Below, one piece after another: positions 53,698 to 62,403 of a stretch of 62,403 nucleotides of DNA. Source of the stretch: Methylocapsa sp. S129 (GTDB taxonomy: Bacteria; Pseudomonadota; Alphaproteobacteria; Rhizobiales; Beijerinckiaceae); NCBI RefSeq assembly GCF_009765995.1, contig NZ_LMUI01000059.1:344940-407342 (forward strand), read 5' to 3'. Each line of letters opens with the position of its first letter. Positions within the stretch are counted from its first letter, which is position 1. The notes beneath the pieces were generated by a model, which saw only the letters and a program-made list of their open reading frames with translations, was not told where the DNA came from and did no database searches. The position numbers and the translations under genes are program-made.

Positions 53698-53992
53698 GGG
53701 CGCCTCGGGCTTTGCTTGTTCACCGAACAATCGATCGGCGAGCAACGCAACAAAAATCTCTGGTCTTCGCAATAGCAAAGATAAAGAAATCCTGCGTCGC
53801 CGAGGCCCGCCAGTCGAAGGCGCCGTCAAATTGCATCCAACGAAAATCTACGCGACATCGCCGGCGGTCTGTGCCAGCGCCGCAGAGCGTGTTAATTTCT
53901 GAATTGATCTTGCTCTGGGGTTGTTCATTCGCCCTTAGTCGGCAACCACATAAAGAGACGGCCAAGCAGCCACTCCTCGAAGGGAGGAATTC
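53698..53992. other. Intergenic region between divergent genes
   Basis: These 295 bases contain open frames of about 90-108 codons that overlap in different frames and look like chance. No clear promoter or palindrome was seen; the Shine-Dalgarno AAGGGAGG of the following gene is at 53980-53987. Confidence 0.35.
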
Positions 53993-55126
53993 GTGAACTT
54001 GAGGTTTGGCGTCAAGATCTACGACAATGATTGGTTTCTTCGTCACCGAATGAGCGCTGTTCAGGCTGCCGACCTCCTGGCGGAATGGGGCGTCACCTAT
54101 GTGATCGCCCAGAGCAAGTTCCTTCCCATGTCGAATTCGGCGGTGGCGAGCGCGATCGCCGAGGCCGACAGGCAGGCCTATGACGCACTCGACGACGCGG
54201 CCTTTCGGAAGCTCTTAGGGGAGAGAGGCATCGCCTATTTCGCCTGCCTGAATATTTGCTTCGATCCCGCCTTTTCCGATGCGCATCCAGGTTCGGTTGC
54301 GATCGACCAGTGCGGGCGCGCCGCCCGGCAGGAAGATTGGTACATTGGCCTGCCCCCGGATCGGGAAGAAAACCTGACCCACAAGATCGATCTTCTTCGC
54401 CGCGGCGTCGCCGCGCTGCAGCCGGACGCCGTGCATCTCGGCTTCATTCGCTGGCCCGGCTTCTGGGAAACATGGCTGCCGGGAGACGCGCGCTCCGAGA
54501 AACCGGAATATTGCTTTTCCAGTCGAACGGTCAGCGCTTTCAATCGCGATCTCGGACTATCGGTCGACGCCAGCGATCCCATCGTCTCGGCGCGGATCAT
54601 CCACGAAAGTCATCGCCGAGCCTGGACCGATTGGAAATGCGCCAGGACTGTCGCGGCCATCGCACGCATACGGCGCGAACTCGCATCCGTGCGGAGCGGG
54701 CTCAAATATTCGATAAACACCCTGCCGTTCTTCCAATCCGACTTCGACAATGCGGTCGAGGAAGTTTTTGGCCAGGACATCGCTGCGCTTTCCAGCGTGG
54801 TCGATATTTTCGAAGTGATGGCCTATCACCAGATCCTCATGAAGCCCCCGACCTGGCCGGCCGCGGTCGCGGAGGACATCCGGAAGCGCAGCGGGCGCGA
54901 GGCGATCTGCACGCTGCAGGCGAAGGCTCTCTATCTCGAAGGAATGCACGCCGGCCGGGGCCGCAAGAGCGAGCTGACCGCGGAGGAGTTCAGGCTGGCG
55001 CTGAACGCGCTTGAGGCTTCGGATGTCGAAGGCGTCTGCGTCTTCACATTCACCGACCTTCTCGACATGCGGGGCGGCGAGAAGGGCGACGCGATGCTGG
55101 CCGGACTCAAAGCGTTCAGGACCTGA
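53993..55126 (+). CDS. Hypothetical TIM-barrel-like protein next to a sugar transporter
   Basis: This 377-residue protein is not a family I recognise with certainty. It starts NLRFGVKIYDNDWFLRHRMS, and its spacing of beta-strand-like and helical segments (VTYVIAQSKF, AYFACLNICF, AVHLGFIRWP, LKYSINTLPFF, VDIFEVMAYHQ, VCVFTFTDLLDM) suggests a TIM barrel similar to glycoside hydrolases. No signal peptide is visible. GTG at 53993 has GGGAGG close upstream. Its stop codon touches that of the convergent ATPase gene with no gap. A role in breaking down the transported sugar is a guess. Confidence 0.6.
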   Translation: MNLRFGVKIYDNDWFLRHRMSAVQAADLLAEWGVTYVIAQSKFLPMSNSAVASAIAEADRQAYDALDDAAFRKLLGERGIAYFACLNICFDPAFSDAHPGSVAIDQCGRAARQEDWYIGLPPDREENLTHKIDLLRRGVAALQPDAVHLGFIRWPGFWETWLPGDARSEKPEYCFSSRTVSAFNRDLGLSVDASDPIVSARIIHESHRRAWTDWKCARTVAAIARIRRELASVRSGLKYSINTLPFFQSDFDNAVEEVFGQDIAALSSVVDIFEVMAYHQILMKPPTWPAAVAEDIRKRSGREAICTLQAKALYLEGMHAGRGRKSELTAEEFRLALNALEASDVEGVCVFTFTDLLDMRGGEKGDAMLAGLKAFRT

Positions 55127-56632
55127 TCATGCGCGGCCTGGCAACCTGCTCATATTGGCCAGAAGGCTGGCGCGGGTCAGTTCGGCCTTGCGGAACGATC
55201 CGCTCATCGCTCCCGCGGTCATGACGACGATGCGGTCGCTGAGGTCGAGCAGTTCGTCCAGATCGTCCGAAATGACGAGGATGCCCGCGCCCTGCTGCGC
55301 CGCCAGCCTGATCTGGTTGTGCAGTTCCGCCTTGGCGCCGATGTCGACGCCAGCCGTCGGCTGATCGAGAACCATGACCTTCGGCCGCGACGCGACCGCG
55401 CGTGCGAGCAGGACCTTCTGAGCATTGCCGCCGCTGAGCTGGCCGACGATCTTCTTTCGCGCGGGCGGGCGGATCGCGAAGCGCTGGATCATGTCGAGAG
55501 CCATGCGCGCCCGACTACCTGGATGAACGATGCCCGCGGTCGCCAGCAGTTTGCCAAGGGCGCTCGCCACGATATTGGCTTCGACGGAGGAGGTCAGCGC
55601 CAATCCGGATGCTTTGCGGTCTTCCGGCGTCAACACCAAACCATATCGGGTCGCGCGCTCGGGATTGCGCCGCTTCATGAGCCGCCCGCCAACCTCGACG
55701 CGGCCAGCGCTACGAACGTCCCCTATCAACGCCCTTGCGAAACGCGTGCGTCCCGAGCCTACCAACCCGGCGAGCCCAACGATCTCGCCGCGCCGGATCG
55801 AAAGATCAATCGGAGGCCGGCCGTGAATGCTGAGGCCCCGGACGTTAAGCGCCTCCCGCGCCCCGTCCGCCGCGCCCCCCGCCTGTGTGGGCCTCAAGCT
55901 TGCGACAATCTCATGGCCCACGAGCAATTTGGCGAGGCTGTCGACCGTGTAGGACGAACCGGCGCCAGTTTCTACGACCGCGCCATCGCGCATGATCGTG
56001 ATGCGATCGGCGAGCCGGCGGACCTCGTCGAGGAAATGGCTGATGTAGACGATGCCGACCTGCTGCTCCGCGGCCATCCTGCGCATAGTGGCGAACAGAA
56101 GCTCGCGTTCGGCTGGAGCGAGGCGGGCCGTCGGTTCGTCCATCACGAGGATACGGACGTCCTGCGAACAAGCGCGGACGATTTCCGTCATCTGCTGCGC
56201 GCCGACGCCAAGCCGGCGCACGGGCATGTCCATGGGCAGAGCAATTCCGAGCCTCTCGGCTTCCTGTTTCGACCGGTCGCGCAGCCGCCCATAGGCTATT
56301 GTGCCGGAGAGCCGGCCGCGCGGCTCTCGTCCGAGCGCAATGTTTTCGGCCACCGTCAGATCGGGAACCAGCGAGAAATCCTGATAGATGATGGCGACGC
56401 CGCGCTGCAGAGCGTCACGCGGCGCGCCCAGCCTGACTTCCTCGCCGTCGAGCCGAACTTCGCCGTCGTAGTCGGCGTAGTTCCCGCCGAGCACTTTCAT
56501 GAGCGTGCTCTTGCCAGCCCCATTGTGGCCGACAAGAGCATGGATTTCACCGGCTTTCAGCGAGAAGTCGACGCCTCGGAGAACCTGAACTCCGGAAAAG
56601 CTCTTTCGGATGTCGCGCATCTCCAGAAGCAT
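55127..56632 (-). CDS. Sugar ABC transporter ATPase, two domains
   Basis: This 501-residue protein has two ATPase domains: Walker A GHNGAGKST (34-42), VMDEPTARLAPAE, and in the second half LSGGNAQKVLLARAV and VLDQPTAGVDIG (Asp-Gln, not the usual Asp-Glu, at Walker B). Domain two has the degenerate GLVGSGRTR. It is the last gene of the transporter operon, 15 bases after the binding-protein gene. The Asn/Gln change at Walker B in domain two would be expected to lower its hydrolysis. Confidence 0.86.
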   Translation of the reverse strand: MLLEMRDIRKSFSGVQVLRGVDFSLKAGEIHALVGHNGAGKSTLMKVLGGNYADYDGEVRLDGEEVRLGAPRDALQRGVAIIYQDFSLVPDLTVAENIALGREPRGRLSGTIAYGRLRDRSKQEAERLGIALPMDMPVRRLGVGAQQMTEIVRACSQDVRILVMDEPTARLAPAERELLFATMRRMAAEQQVGIVYISHFLDEVRRLADRITIMRDGAVVETGAGSSYTVDSLAKLLVGHEIVASLRPTQAGGAADGAREALNVRGLSIHGRPPIDLSIRRGEIVGLAGLVGSGRTRFARALIGDVRSAGRVEVGGRLMKRRNPERATRYGLVLTPEDRKASGLALTSSVEANIVASALGKLLATAGIVHPGSRARMALDMIQRFAIRPPARKKIVGQLSGGNAQKVLLARAVASRPKVMVLDQPTAGVDIGAKAELHNQIRLAAQQGAGILVISDDLDELLDLSDRIVVMTAGAMSGSFRKAELTRASLLANMSRLPGRA

Positions 56633-56647
56633 CGGCCGTATCCCTGT

Positions 56648-57607
56648 TCAGCCGCCCCAGGCCGCCGGATATTTCTCGACATTCTCCTTGGTGATCGTGG
56701 GCAGGTCGAGATAGTGATTGGGCGAGGGAATCTGGTCGCCCTTGCCGGCGAACGAGAGTATGGCGTCCTCGATGGCGACCTTGCCTTGCGGCGCCGGATC
56801 CTGATCGACGGTGCCATAGACCGTCCCCTTAATGATCGCATTGCGAACATCCAGCGGATAGTCGCCCATGATGAACTTCACATCCGTACGACCGGCTCCC
56901 ACGGCGAAGTTTGCGCCGTTCACCCCTTCGGGACCCTGGTCGACGATCGCGTTGACGGCGCCTTGCGGATATTTGCTCAGAAAATCTTGGGTGATGGCGA
57001 GCGCCTTGGAATTATCCCAGTCAGCGGCCTGCTTCTCGACAACGACGATGCCGGGATGCTTCTTCAGCGTGTCCATCAGACCCGCTTCGCGATCGAGTTG
57101 AGCCGATGTGCCGAGCTTGCCGAGGATATAGGCGATCTTGCCATTCTCTCCCACCGCTTTGACGACGAGGTCGCCCTGGCGCTGGCCGAAGACGAAATCG
57201 TCGACGCCGACATAGGTCACCACCTTGGCGCCGGTGCTGATGTCGGCCTTGGTGTTGACGGCCATCACGGGAATGTTGGCGGCCGTCGCCTGCCTGATCA
57301 CGGGTACGATGCCTTTGGGATCGCTTGGCGCGATCAAGATCATATCCACCTGCTGGGCGATGAACTGCTGAACGATCGAGATCTGGGTGGCGAGATCGCC
57401 ATTGCCGCTCTGAAGGTCGAGCTTGAGGCCGTTCTTCTCGGCCGTCTCTTTCGCTGTCTTGATGAGGTTGGAATAGAAGGGCACGGACGTGTTCCAGATC
57501 ATGAATCCGATCCGCTTGCCCTGCTGCGCCCAGCCGAGGCCCGCGCTCGCCGCCAAGGCGAGGCTGGCGACCCCTGCGAGAACAAATCGGCGTGTGTAAA
57601 GCGTCAT
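56648..57607 (-). CDS. Periplasmic sugar-binding protein
   Basis: This 319-residue protein has a signal peptide (FVLAGVASLALAASAGLGWA) and a type I periplasmic fold: RIGFMIWNTSVPFYSNLI, ILIAPSDPKG, VMAVNTKADI. It binds a sugar, probably a monosaccharide, and lies between permease and ATPase genes. GGGAGGAG precedes the ATG. Confidence 0.85.
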   Translation of the reverse strand: MTLYTRRFVLAGVASLALAASAGLGWAQQGKRIGFMIWNTSVPFYSNLIKTAKETAEKNGLKLDLQSGNGDLATQISIVQQFIAQQVDMILIAPSDPKGIVPVIRQATAANIPVMAVNTKADISTGAKVVTYVGVDDFVFGQRQGDLVVKAVGENGKIAYILGKLGTSAQLDREAGLMDTLKKHPGIVVVEKQAADWDNSKALAITQDFLSKYPQGAVNAIVDQGPEGVNGANFAVGAGRTDVKFIMGDYPLDVRNAIIKGTVYGTVDQDPAPQGKVAIEDAILSFAGKGDQIPSPNHYLDLPTITKENVEKYPAAWGG

Positions 57608-57626
57608 GACTTACTCCTCCCTATGA

Positions 57627-58613
57627 TCAGCGCAACTCGCGCTGCTTACGTTGATAACTGTCGAGTCCCACGGCCACGAGAATGACCGCGCCGGTCACGG
57701 CAGGCTGCCAGAATGGCGACACGCCGATGAGGTTGAGGGCGTTGGCGATGACGCCAAGCAGAAGGGTTCCGAGGACCGCGCTCCAGACCTGGCCAACGCC
57801 CCCGCTCAGCGGCACGCCGCCCACGACAACGGCGGCGATCGCGGTGAGCGGCCAGTCAGCCGCGCTGGCGGGCTGACCGATATTGGTCTGGCCGAGCAGC
57901 ACGACGCCCGCAATCGCGGCGAAAAGGCCGCCGAGCGCGTAAGTTGTCAGAATGACGCGGTCGACATTGATGCCAGCGAGCCGGGCGGCGGTCTTGTTGC
58001 CGCCGACGATGTAGATGTAATGGCCGAGCGTCGTGAACCGCAGGATCGCCCAGGTGACGGTCGCGACCGCTGCGAAGATGATGGTGGGGATCGGGATCGG
58101 TCCAATGCGCCCGAGCCCGAGCACAGTGAAAGATTCGGGAACGCCATAGACCGGCTGCGCGGCGGTTCCCACGAAAAGAAAACCGGTGACCAGCACCTGC
58201 GTCGCAAGCGTCGTGACAAAGGGGTTGATGCCTATCTTGGCGATGAAGAAGCCGTTGACGACGCCGACCGCGAGCCCGAGAAGGAGAGCCGCGACGATGC
58301 CGAGCGGCATCGACACCTGAACGATCAAAGCCGCGGCCACCACCGACGACATCGCGCCGACCGCTCCGACGGAAAGGTCGAACCCTCCGGTCACGATCAT
58401 CAACAACATGCCGCAGGCGACGATGCCGATGATGGAGTTTCGCTGCAGCACATTGGCGAAATTGGCCCAGGTCGCGAAATGCGGCACCCACAGGCAGAAG
58501 CCGATCAACAGCAGCACGAAGATGATCGCCAGCGCATAGGTGGAAAGCGACGCCCATCGCCAGGCAGCCTTTTCCCGCCGGATAGCAGCAGAATCGCCGT
58601 CGACCGGCGTCAT
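57627..58613 (-). CDS. Sugar ABC transporter permease
   Basis: This 328-residue inner-membrane protein has about nine hydrophobic segments and the family motif IVTGGFDLSVGAVGAMSSV, plus VVGGVPLSGGVG. Its start overlaps the stop of the ROK gene by four bases. Only one permease is encoded, so it would form a homodimer. Confidence 0.86.
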   Translation of the reverse strand: MTPVDGDSAAIRREKAAWRWASLSTYALAIIFVLLLIGFCLWVPHFATWANFANVLQRNSIIGIVACGMLLMIVTGGFDLSVGAVGAMSSVVAAALIVQVSMPLGIVAALLLGLAVGVVNGFFIAKIGINPFVTTLATQVLVTGFLFVGTAAQPVYGVPESFTVLGLGRIGPIPIPTIIFAAVATVTWAILRFTTLGHYIYIVGGNKTAARLAGINVDRVILTTYALGGLFAAIAGVVLLGQTNIGQPASAADWPLTAIAAVVVGGVPLSGGVGQVWSAVLGTLLLGVIANALNLIGVSPFWQPAVTGAVILVAVGLDSYQRKQRELR

Positions 58614-59815
58614 GATGATTGTCCTCTCGCCTTTCGACCCACAGTCGCGGCAGACGTCGGCCGCGCCTCGGCTGCCCGCGCCTTTTCGCCCGCAAACAGC
58701 AGTGTCCCGATGAGTTCGGCCTGTTCGCCAAGCATCGCCGGCACGACCCGGACATTCTCTGTCGCGCGCGCAATGGAAAACCGGCGCATCGCCTCCTTGA
58801 GCGGCGCAAACAGGCTTTCGCCGGCGCGCATCAGTTCACCGCCGACGATGATGAGTTCGGGGTTGAAGTAGTTGCAGAGATGACCGACCAAACGGCCGAC
58901 CAGAGCGCCGGCGTCGGCCACGACTCTGTTCGCGCCCACGTCGCCAGCGACGGCCTGGCGCAGCATTTCGTCTGACGAGATGTCGCCATGCGAAACGCTC
59001 AATGCCTTGGCCAGGGCGTTCACGGAGACCAAAGCCTCAAGACAACCGCGGCTGCCGCAGCGACAGACGGCGCCGTGCTCATCCACGACGACGTGGCCGA
59101 GTTCTCCCGCTATGCCGCTCGATCCTCTGAAAACCTGTCCGTTGATGACGATGCCGAGGCCGACGCCGACGGACAAAAGCACATAAAGCGCCACGCCTGT
59201 TTCGCGAGCGGCGCCGTAGACGCTTTCCGCAAGTGCGCCGAGATTAGCGTCATTGTCCATGTAGACGGGAAGACCGAGACGTCGCGACAAACCGCCCGGC
59301 ACGTCCGTGCCGACCCAACGCGCGAGGATCGAGCCGGCGTGAAGTTCCCCTGTCGCAGCGTCCACCGGGCCGGGAACGCCGATGCCGACGGCCTTGATCT
59401 CCGCTCGATCGATTCCAGCCGCCGCGATGATCGTCTCGACATTGGCCGCCGCGAGGTCCAACGCCACGTCGGCGGGCACGTCGATATCGAAATCAGACGA
59501 GACCTGCTCCAGGATCCGATAATTCGCATCGGCGATCGCCGCCTTGATGAACAGGCGGCCGAAATCGATGCCGATGAAATAGCCCTTCGGCGCCGCGAGC
59601 GCGACGCGCGTTCCGGGCCGTCCGGCCGCTTTGGTCGCGTGATGTGCGCCATCCGCTTCTTCGACGAGTTTCTCTTCGATCAGAACCGCGATCACGGCGG
59701 ATAGGGTCGATCGGGAAACCTCGAATTTTCGCGCGAGTTCAGCGCGCGACTGAGCGCCGCTCGCCCTCAGCTCTTCCAACACGCCGGCGCGAAGTCTTGC
59801 TTGTGACGGTGTCAT
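58610..59815 (-). CDS. ROK-family transcriptional regulator
   Basis: This 401-residue protein has an N-terminal winged helix (MTPSQARLRAGVLEELRASG, AELARKFEVSRSTLSAVIAVL) and a ROK sugar-kinase-like domain with the Cys-rich zinc motif CRCGSRGCLEALVS and GIDFGRL near its start. It is likely a repressor of the downstream transporter and responds to a sugar. The ATG at 59815 is preferred over a GTG at 59854. The 28-base inverted repeat between it and the amidohydrolase gene is the likely operator. Confidence 0.86.
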   Translation of the reverse strand: MTPSQARLRAGVLEELRASGAQSRAELARKFEVSRSTLSAVIAVLIEEKLVEEADGAHHATKAAGRPGTRVALAAPKGYFIGIDFGRLFIKAAIADANYRILEQVSSDFDIDVPADVALDLAAANVETIIAAAGIDRAEIKAVGIGVPGPVDAATGELHAGSILARWVGTDVPGGLSRRLGLPVYMDNDANLGALAESVYGAARETGVALYVLLSVGVGLGIVINGQVFRGSSGIAGELGHVVVDEHGAVCRCGSRGCLEALVSVNALAKALSVSHGDISSDEMLRQAVAGDVGANRVVADAGALVGRLVGHLCNYFNPELIIVGGELMRAGESLFAPLKEAMRRFSIARATENVRVVPAMLGEQAELIGTLLFAGEKARAAEARPTSAATVGRKARGQSS

Positions 59816-59846
59816 CGACGCGGCGCTTCCCCCTTGTTGCGGGGCC

Positions 59847-59874
59847 TTTGACACGTCATCGCGGATATGTCAAA
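59847..59874. promoter_or_regulatory. Inverted repeat between ROK and amidohydrolase genes
   Basis: TTTGACA (59847-59853) and TGTCAAA (59868-59874) are perfectly symmetric arms, 14 bases apart, in the gap between the two divergent genes. It lies 31 bases before the ROK ATG and 55 bases before the amidohydrolase GTG. A site for the ROK regulator is likely. Confidence 0.45.
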
Positions 59875-59929
59875 TCCGAACAATAATTGATGGTAATTAA
59901 TCCAAAAATAGACAAATAGGGAGATTGTC

Positions 59930-61180
59930 GTGCCTGACCGATTGAGGCTGAAAGCAGGATTGGTCCTCGCAGGAAGCGACCTTCAGCCGATCAAGGACGG
60001 CGCGATCCTGATCGAGGCCGGCCGGATAGCCGCCGTCGGCGGAGATGACGGCGTGCCTCATCCCGAAGAATGCGAACCGCACGATCTCGGCGATGTCACG
60101 CTCATGCCGGGCATGATCGACGCCCACATGCATACTTTCGGCGTCGATAGCACCCAGTTGCACCTGCTCGCCACGGAGCGCGAGCCGTATCGCGCGGCCC
60201 GCGCGCTTAACGAGCTTGCGGGCATGCTCCGCGCCGGCTTTACCTCCGCCCGGTGCCTCGGTTCGACCATCGGGCCGGACGTCAGGCGGGCCATCGACGA
60301 CGGGCTGGCGGAGGGGCCGCGCCTCAAAGTCGCCGGTGGGTTCATTTCGTCCACCTCCGGCACCTGGGACAGCCGGTCAGTCTCCCTTTCAGCGGCCAGA
60401 CTGAGCGGCGAAGTCGCCGACGGAACGGACGGCCTGTTACAAGCCGTGCGCCAGCGCGTACGGGAAGGCGCGGATTTCATAAAATTGGGCCTCTCAAAGG
60501 GCGGCGTGCATGATCGGTATCACGCCTGGGGCGATGATCCGCTCCGCCAGGTCGCTACCTATAGCCTGGAGGAAGTGGCCGCGGCTGTGGAGGAGGCCCA
60601 TCGAAATCGGCTGCTCGTCAGCGCGCACGCCATCGGAGAGGAGCCCGTGCGATTGGCGATCGAAGGCGGCGTCGACATCGTTGAGCATGGTTACGGCATA
60701 TCGCCGGAAACCCGGAGCACGCTGGCGGCGAAGGGGACGATCGTAGTCTCCACAATCTCGCAATTGCATTTTCATCGCGCCGCTTATGAGGCCTATCGTT
60801 ATCCGCAATGGGAGCGAGATGTCTACGAACGCCACTGGACCATCATGCAGCGCGATTTCAAGCTTGGGCTGCGCGCGGCCGTGCGCTACGCGCTCGGCAC
60901 GGACCTGATTGGCGGCCCCACGCATCCATTGCATGAAGCGGCGACAGAATTCCTGCTGGCGGTCGAATGGGGAATGACTGAGCGTGAAGCGCTGCGTGCG
61001 GGAACAATGCTGGCGGCCGAAGCGCTCGGCATCGCTTCGCAGACGGGCAGCATAGAGGTTGGCAAAGCGGCGGATATCGTCGCGCTCAACGGCAATCCTC
61101 TGATCGATATCAAGGCCGTTAAAAATCCGGTTCTGGTTGTGAAAGAGGGGCGCGTGCTGCGCCTCACAAGTCCCGCTTGA
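59930..61180 (+). CDS. Metal-dependent amidohydrolase (imidazolonepropionase-like)
   Basis: This 416-residue hydrolase of the amidohydrolase superfamily has the HxH motif DAHMHTFG, Lys in FIKLGLSKGG, SAHAIGE, VEHGYGI and GTDLIGG for the metal centre. The start is GTG at 59930 with AGGGAGA upstream. It is divergent from the ROK regulator, so it may share its control and act on an amide or lactam linked to the sugar transported. The subgroup (COG1228) includes prolidases and imidazolonepropionase. Confidence 0.82.
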   Translation: MPDRLRLKAGLVLAGSDLQPIKDGAILIEAGRIAAVGGDDGVPHPEECEPHDLGDVTLMPGMIDAHMHTFGVDSTQLHLLATEREPYRAARALNELAGMLRAGFTSARCLGSTIGPDVRRAIDDGLAEGPRLKVAGGFISSTSGTWDSRSVSLSAARLSGEVADGTDGLLQAVRQRVREGADFIKLGLSKGGVHDRYHAWGDDPLRQVATYSLEEVAAAVEEAHRNRLLVSAHAIGEEPVRLAIEGGVDIVEHGYGISPETRSTLAAKGTIVVSTISQLHFHRAAYEAYRYPQWERDVYERHWTIMQRDFKLGLRAAVRYALGTDLIGGPTHPLHEAATEFLLAVEWGMTEREALRAGTMLAAEALGIASQTGSIEVGKAADIVALNGNPLIDIKAVKNPVLVVKEGRVLRLTSPA

Positions 61181-61230
61181 ACGCATGTTGATCGTCAGGC
61201 GGCCGCTGAGAGCGACGCAGCCGCCCCAAA

Positions 61231-62139
61231 TCAATCCACAGCAGGATCGAGGAGCTTGGCCTCGGCCATGACCTTGCTCCCCAATGCGATGACCTCTTGA
61301 ATCAAACTTCCGCCATCCGCAAAGCGGTAGATGGCGAACATGCGCGAGGGATGCAGCGCGAGTTCGCTCTCGAGGCCGCACACAATCCCCGCTTCGATCG
61401 CGCTCTGGATAAGGCGCCGGGGCAGCAAACTCACGCCGAGGCCGGCCGTCACAAGCTGGGCGACCACGGTTGGACTGCTGCAGCGGCAGACGGTGGACGG
61501 CTCCAACCCGGCCTGTCGAAACCAGTCCGTAATCTGCCGCCACATCGGCGCGGGATGCGGGTTCGTGATCACGGGCACCCCGAGCAGATGGGAGGGGTGG
61601 AGGGGAGAGCGGAGATTGAACGAGCGGGCCGCCGCCCAAGTGAGGGGCTGGATGCCGAGGGGCACCAAGGTGAGCTTCGGATCGCCTGTCGGATTGATGA
61701 CGAAGGCGACGTCGAGCTTGCGGTCCAAAATGTCCTGTTCAAGCTGTGCGCTGGTGCTGATCACGAATTCGAGTTGAAGAACGGAGTATCGCGTTGCGAT
61801 GGCGCGCATATAGGCCGGTAGGCAGGCTTGGGCGAAGGTTTCCGTGACGCCAATTCTGAGGATGCCTGTGTTTTGCCCGCCGCCCTCAACGGCCGCGCGG
61901 ATCTTCCCATATTCCTCGATCACCGACGCGACGCGCGGCGCCAGGGCTTCGCCGCGCTGGGTCAGAACAAGACCGCGGCCGGCGCGTTCGAACACGGGGC
62001 TGCCCAGTTCAGCCTCGAGGTGGTCGATGCGCAGCGAAATCGTCGGAGGCGCCACGCGAAGATGGCGCGCCGCCTCCTTCACCGATCCGAGGCGCACGAT
62101 CCAATAGAACGCCTCGAGCTGAACGAATGTTGGCCGCAC
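61231..62139 (-). CDS. LysR-family transcriptional regulator
   Basis: This 302-residue protein has the LysR helix-turn-helix (RLGSVKEAARHLRVAPPTIS, then LRIDHLEAELGSPVFERAGRG) and a ligand-binding domain. The start is GTG at 62139. A palindrome GTTTTGAAAAC lies directly upstream at 62141-62151. It converges with the amidohydrolase gene and probably controls a gene to its right, outside or at the end of this window. Confidence 0.87.
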   Translation of the reverse strand: MRPTFVQLEAFYWIVRLGSVKEAARHLRVAPPTISLRIDHLEAELGSPVFERAGRGLVLTQRGEALAPRVASVIEEYGKIRAAVEGGGQNTGILRIGVTETFAQACLPAYMRAIATRYSVLQLEFVISTSAQLEQDILDRKLDVAFVINPTGDPKLTLVPLGIQPLTWAAARSFNLRSPLHPSHLLGVPVITNPHPAPMWRQITDWFRQAGLEPSTVCRCSSPTVVAQLVTAGLGVSLLPRRLIQSAIEAGIVCGLESELALHPSRMFAIYRFADGGSLIQEVIALGSKVMAEAKLLDPAVD

Positions 62140-62346
62140 AGTTTTGAAAACCTGAATTGAGAGAACGAAAATTTCCTAATTGTCCTATCCTTCCGGTTCC
62201 GCTTCTATTTGCAAACAAAAAAACAAGGGCGGAGCGCGAATTGTGAAACGGAGTGCATGCAGAGCGGAGGCCGGCGGACCGCTGGCGTCGCCGTGTGGCC
62301 GCTTCTGCGCCCGGGCCTCCCGCCTCGCATAGGAGCTGAGCCGACC

Positions 62347-62403
62347 ATGATGGCTGGATATCGCGCCGACTTTTCGCTTGAGCTTCGAGCTGGCGTCATC
62401 GAA
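62347..62403 (+). CDS. Possible 5' end of a gene cut by the window
   Basis: An open frame starts at ATG 62347 (a second ATG follows at once) and runs to the window end: 19 codons beginning MMAGYRADFSLELRA. TAGGAG lies about 12 bases upstream, a little far. It is on the side that the LysR gene faces, as a target gene would be. Too short to identify. Confidence 0.35.
   Translation, partial: MMAGYRADFSLELRAGVIE

Noticed and set aside
55319-57685. 788-codon plus-strand open frame
   Set aside because: Antisense to the ATPase and binding-protein genes; long only because stop codons are rare in that frame.

Overview
The window looks like chromosomal DNA of a high-GC alphaproteobacterium of the order Hyphomicrobiales (Rhizobiales), perhaps Methylocystaceae or Beijerinckiaceae. 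The reasons are the block FeuN-like/FeuP/FeuQ, CcmI-CcmE-CcmF-CcmH and DegP, the rhizobial type of inositol dehydrogenase and FrcB/FrcC/FrcA-like transporter, and many ATGA or GTGA gene overlaps. The genus is an inference; no marker gene (rRNA, methane or nitrogen fixation) lies here.

Layout. 0-9.9 kb: an inositol-dehydrogenase gene, a GreA-like gene, and a LacI-controlled operon (regulator, fructose/ribose-type ABC transporter, nucleoside hydrolase, ketose 3-epimerase, intracellular GH32 fructosidase). 10.2-12.6 kb: an OmpR-type response regulator and a DegP protease. 12.8-17.8 kb: an accessory patch with three toxin-antitoxin loci (a broken PemIK-like pair, an intact HigBA pair, an orphan VapB with a striking heptad-repeat operator), two unknown small gene pairs, an esterase and an acyltransferase. 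17.8-25 kb: ccmI-E-F-H, a lipoprotein, FeuQ, FeuP and a PepSY protein. 25-39.9 kb: housekeeping and mixed genes (trypsin-like protease, porin, PBP1A, GST, MFS exporter, DUF1214/DUF1254 pair, deacetylase, glyoxalase-fold enzyme, LysR and TetR units). 40.2-44.9 kb: a galactofuranose-type ABC transporter. 44.9-53.7 kb: a RibB enzyme fused to a helix-turn-helix domain, YgfZ, dihydroorotase, a second nucleoside hydrolase, a GMC oxidoreductase, Zwf and a divergent AroE-like dehydrogenase. 54-62.4 kb: an unknown TIM-barrel-like protein, a third sugar ABC transporter with a ROK regulator, an amidohydrolase, a LysR regulator, and the first codons of one more possible gene.

The theme is uptake and breakdown of sugars and nucleosides, with three ribose-type ABC systems and two nucleoside hydrolases, next to conserved envelope and cytochrome-c biogenesis genes. 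The most interesting observation is the HTH-RibB fusion (44.9-46.2 kb): its start codon is preceded by a perfect 19-bp palindrome and I see no FMN riboswitch, which suggests a flavin-biosynthesis enzyme that represses its own gene. Other notable signals are tandem 7-bp repeats before the orphan VapB, two mutually exclusive hairpins abutting the Shine-Dalgarno of the FrcB-like gene, and shared operator-like palindromes in the TetR/SDR unit.
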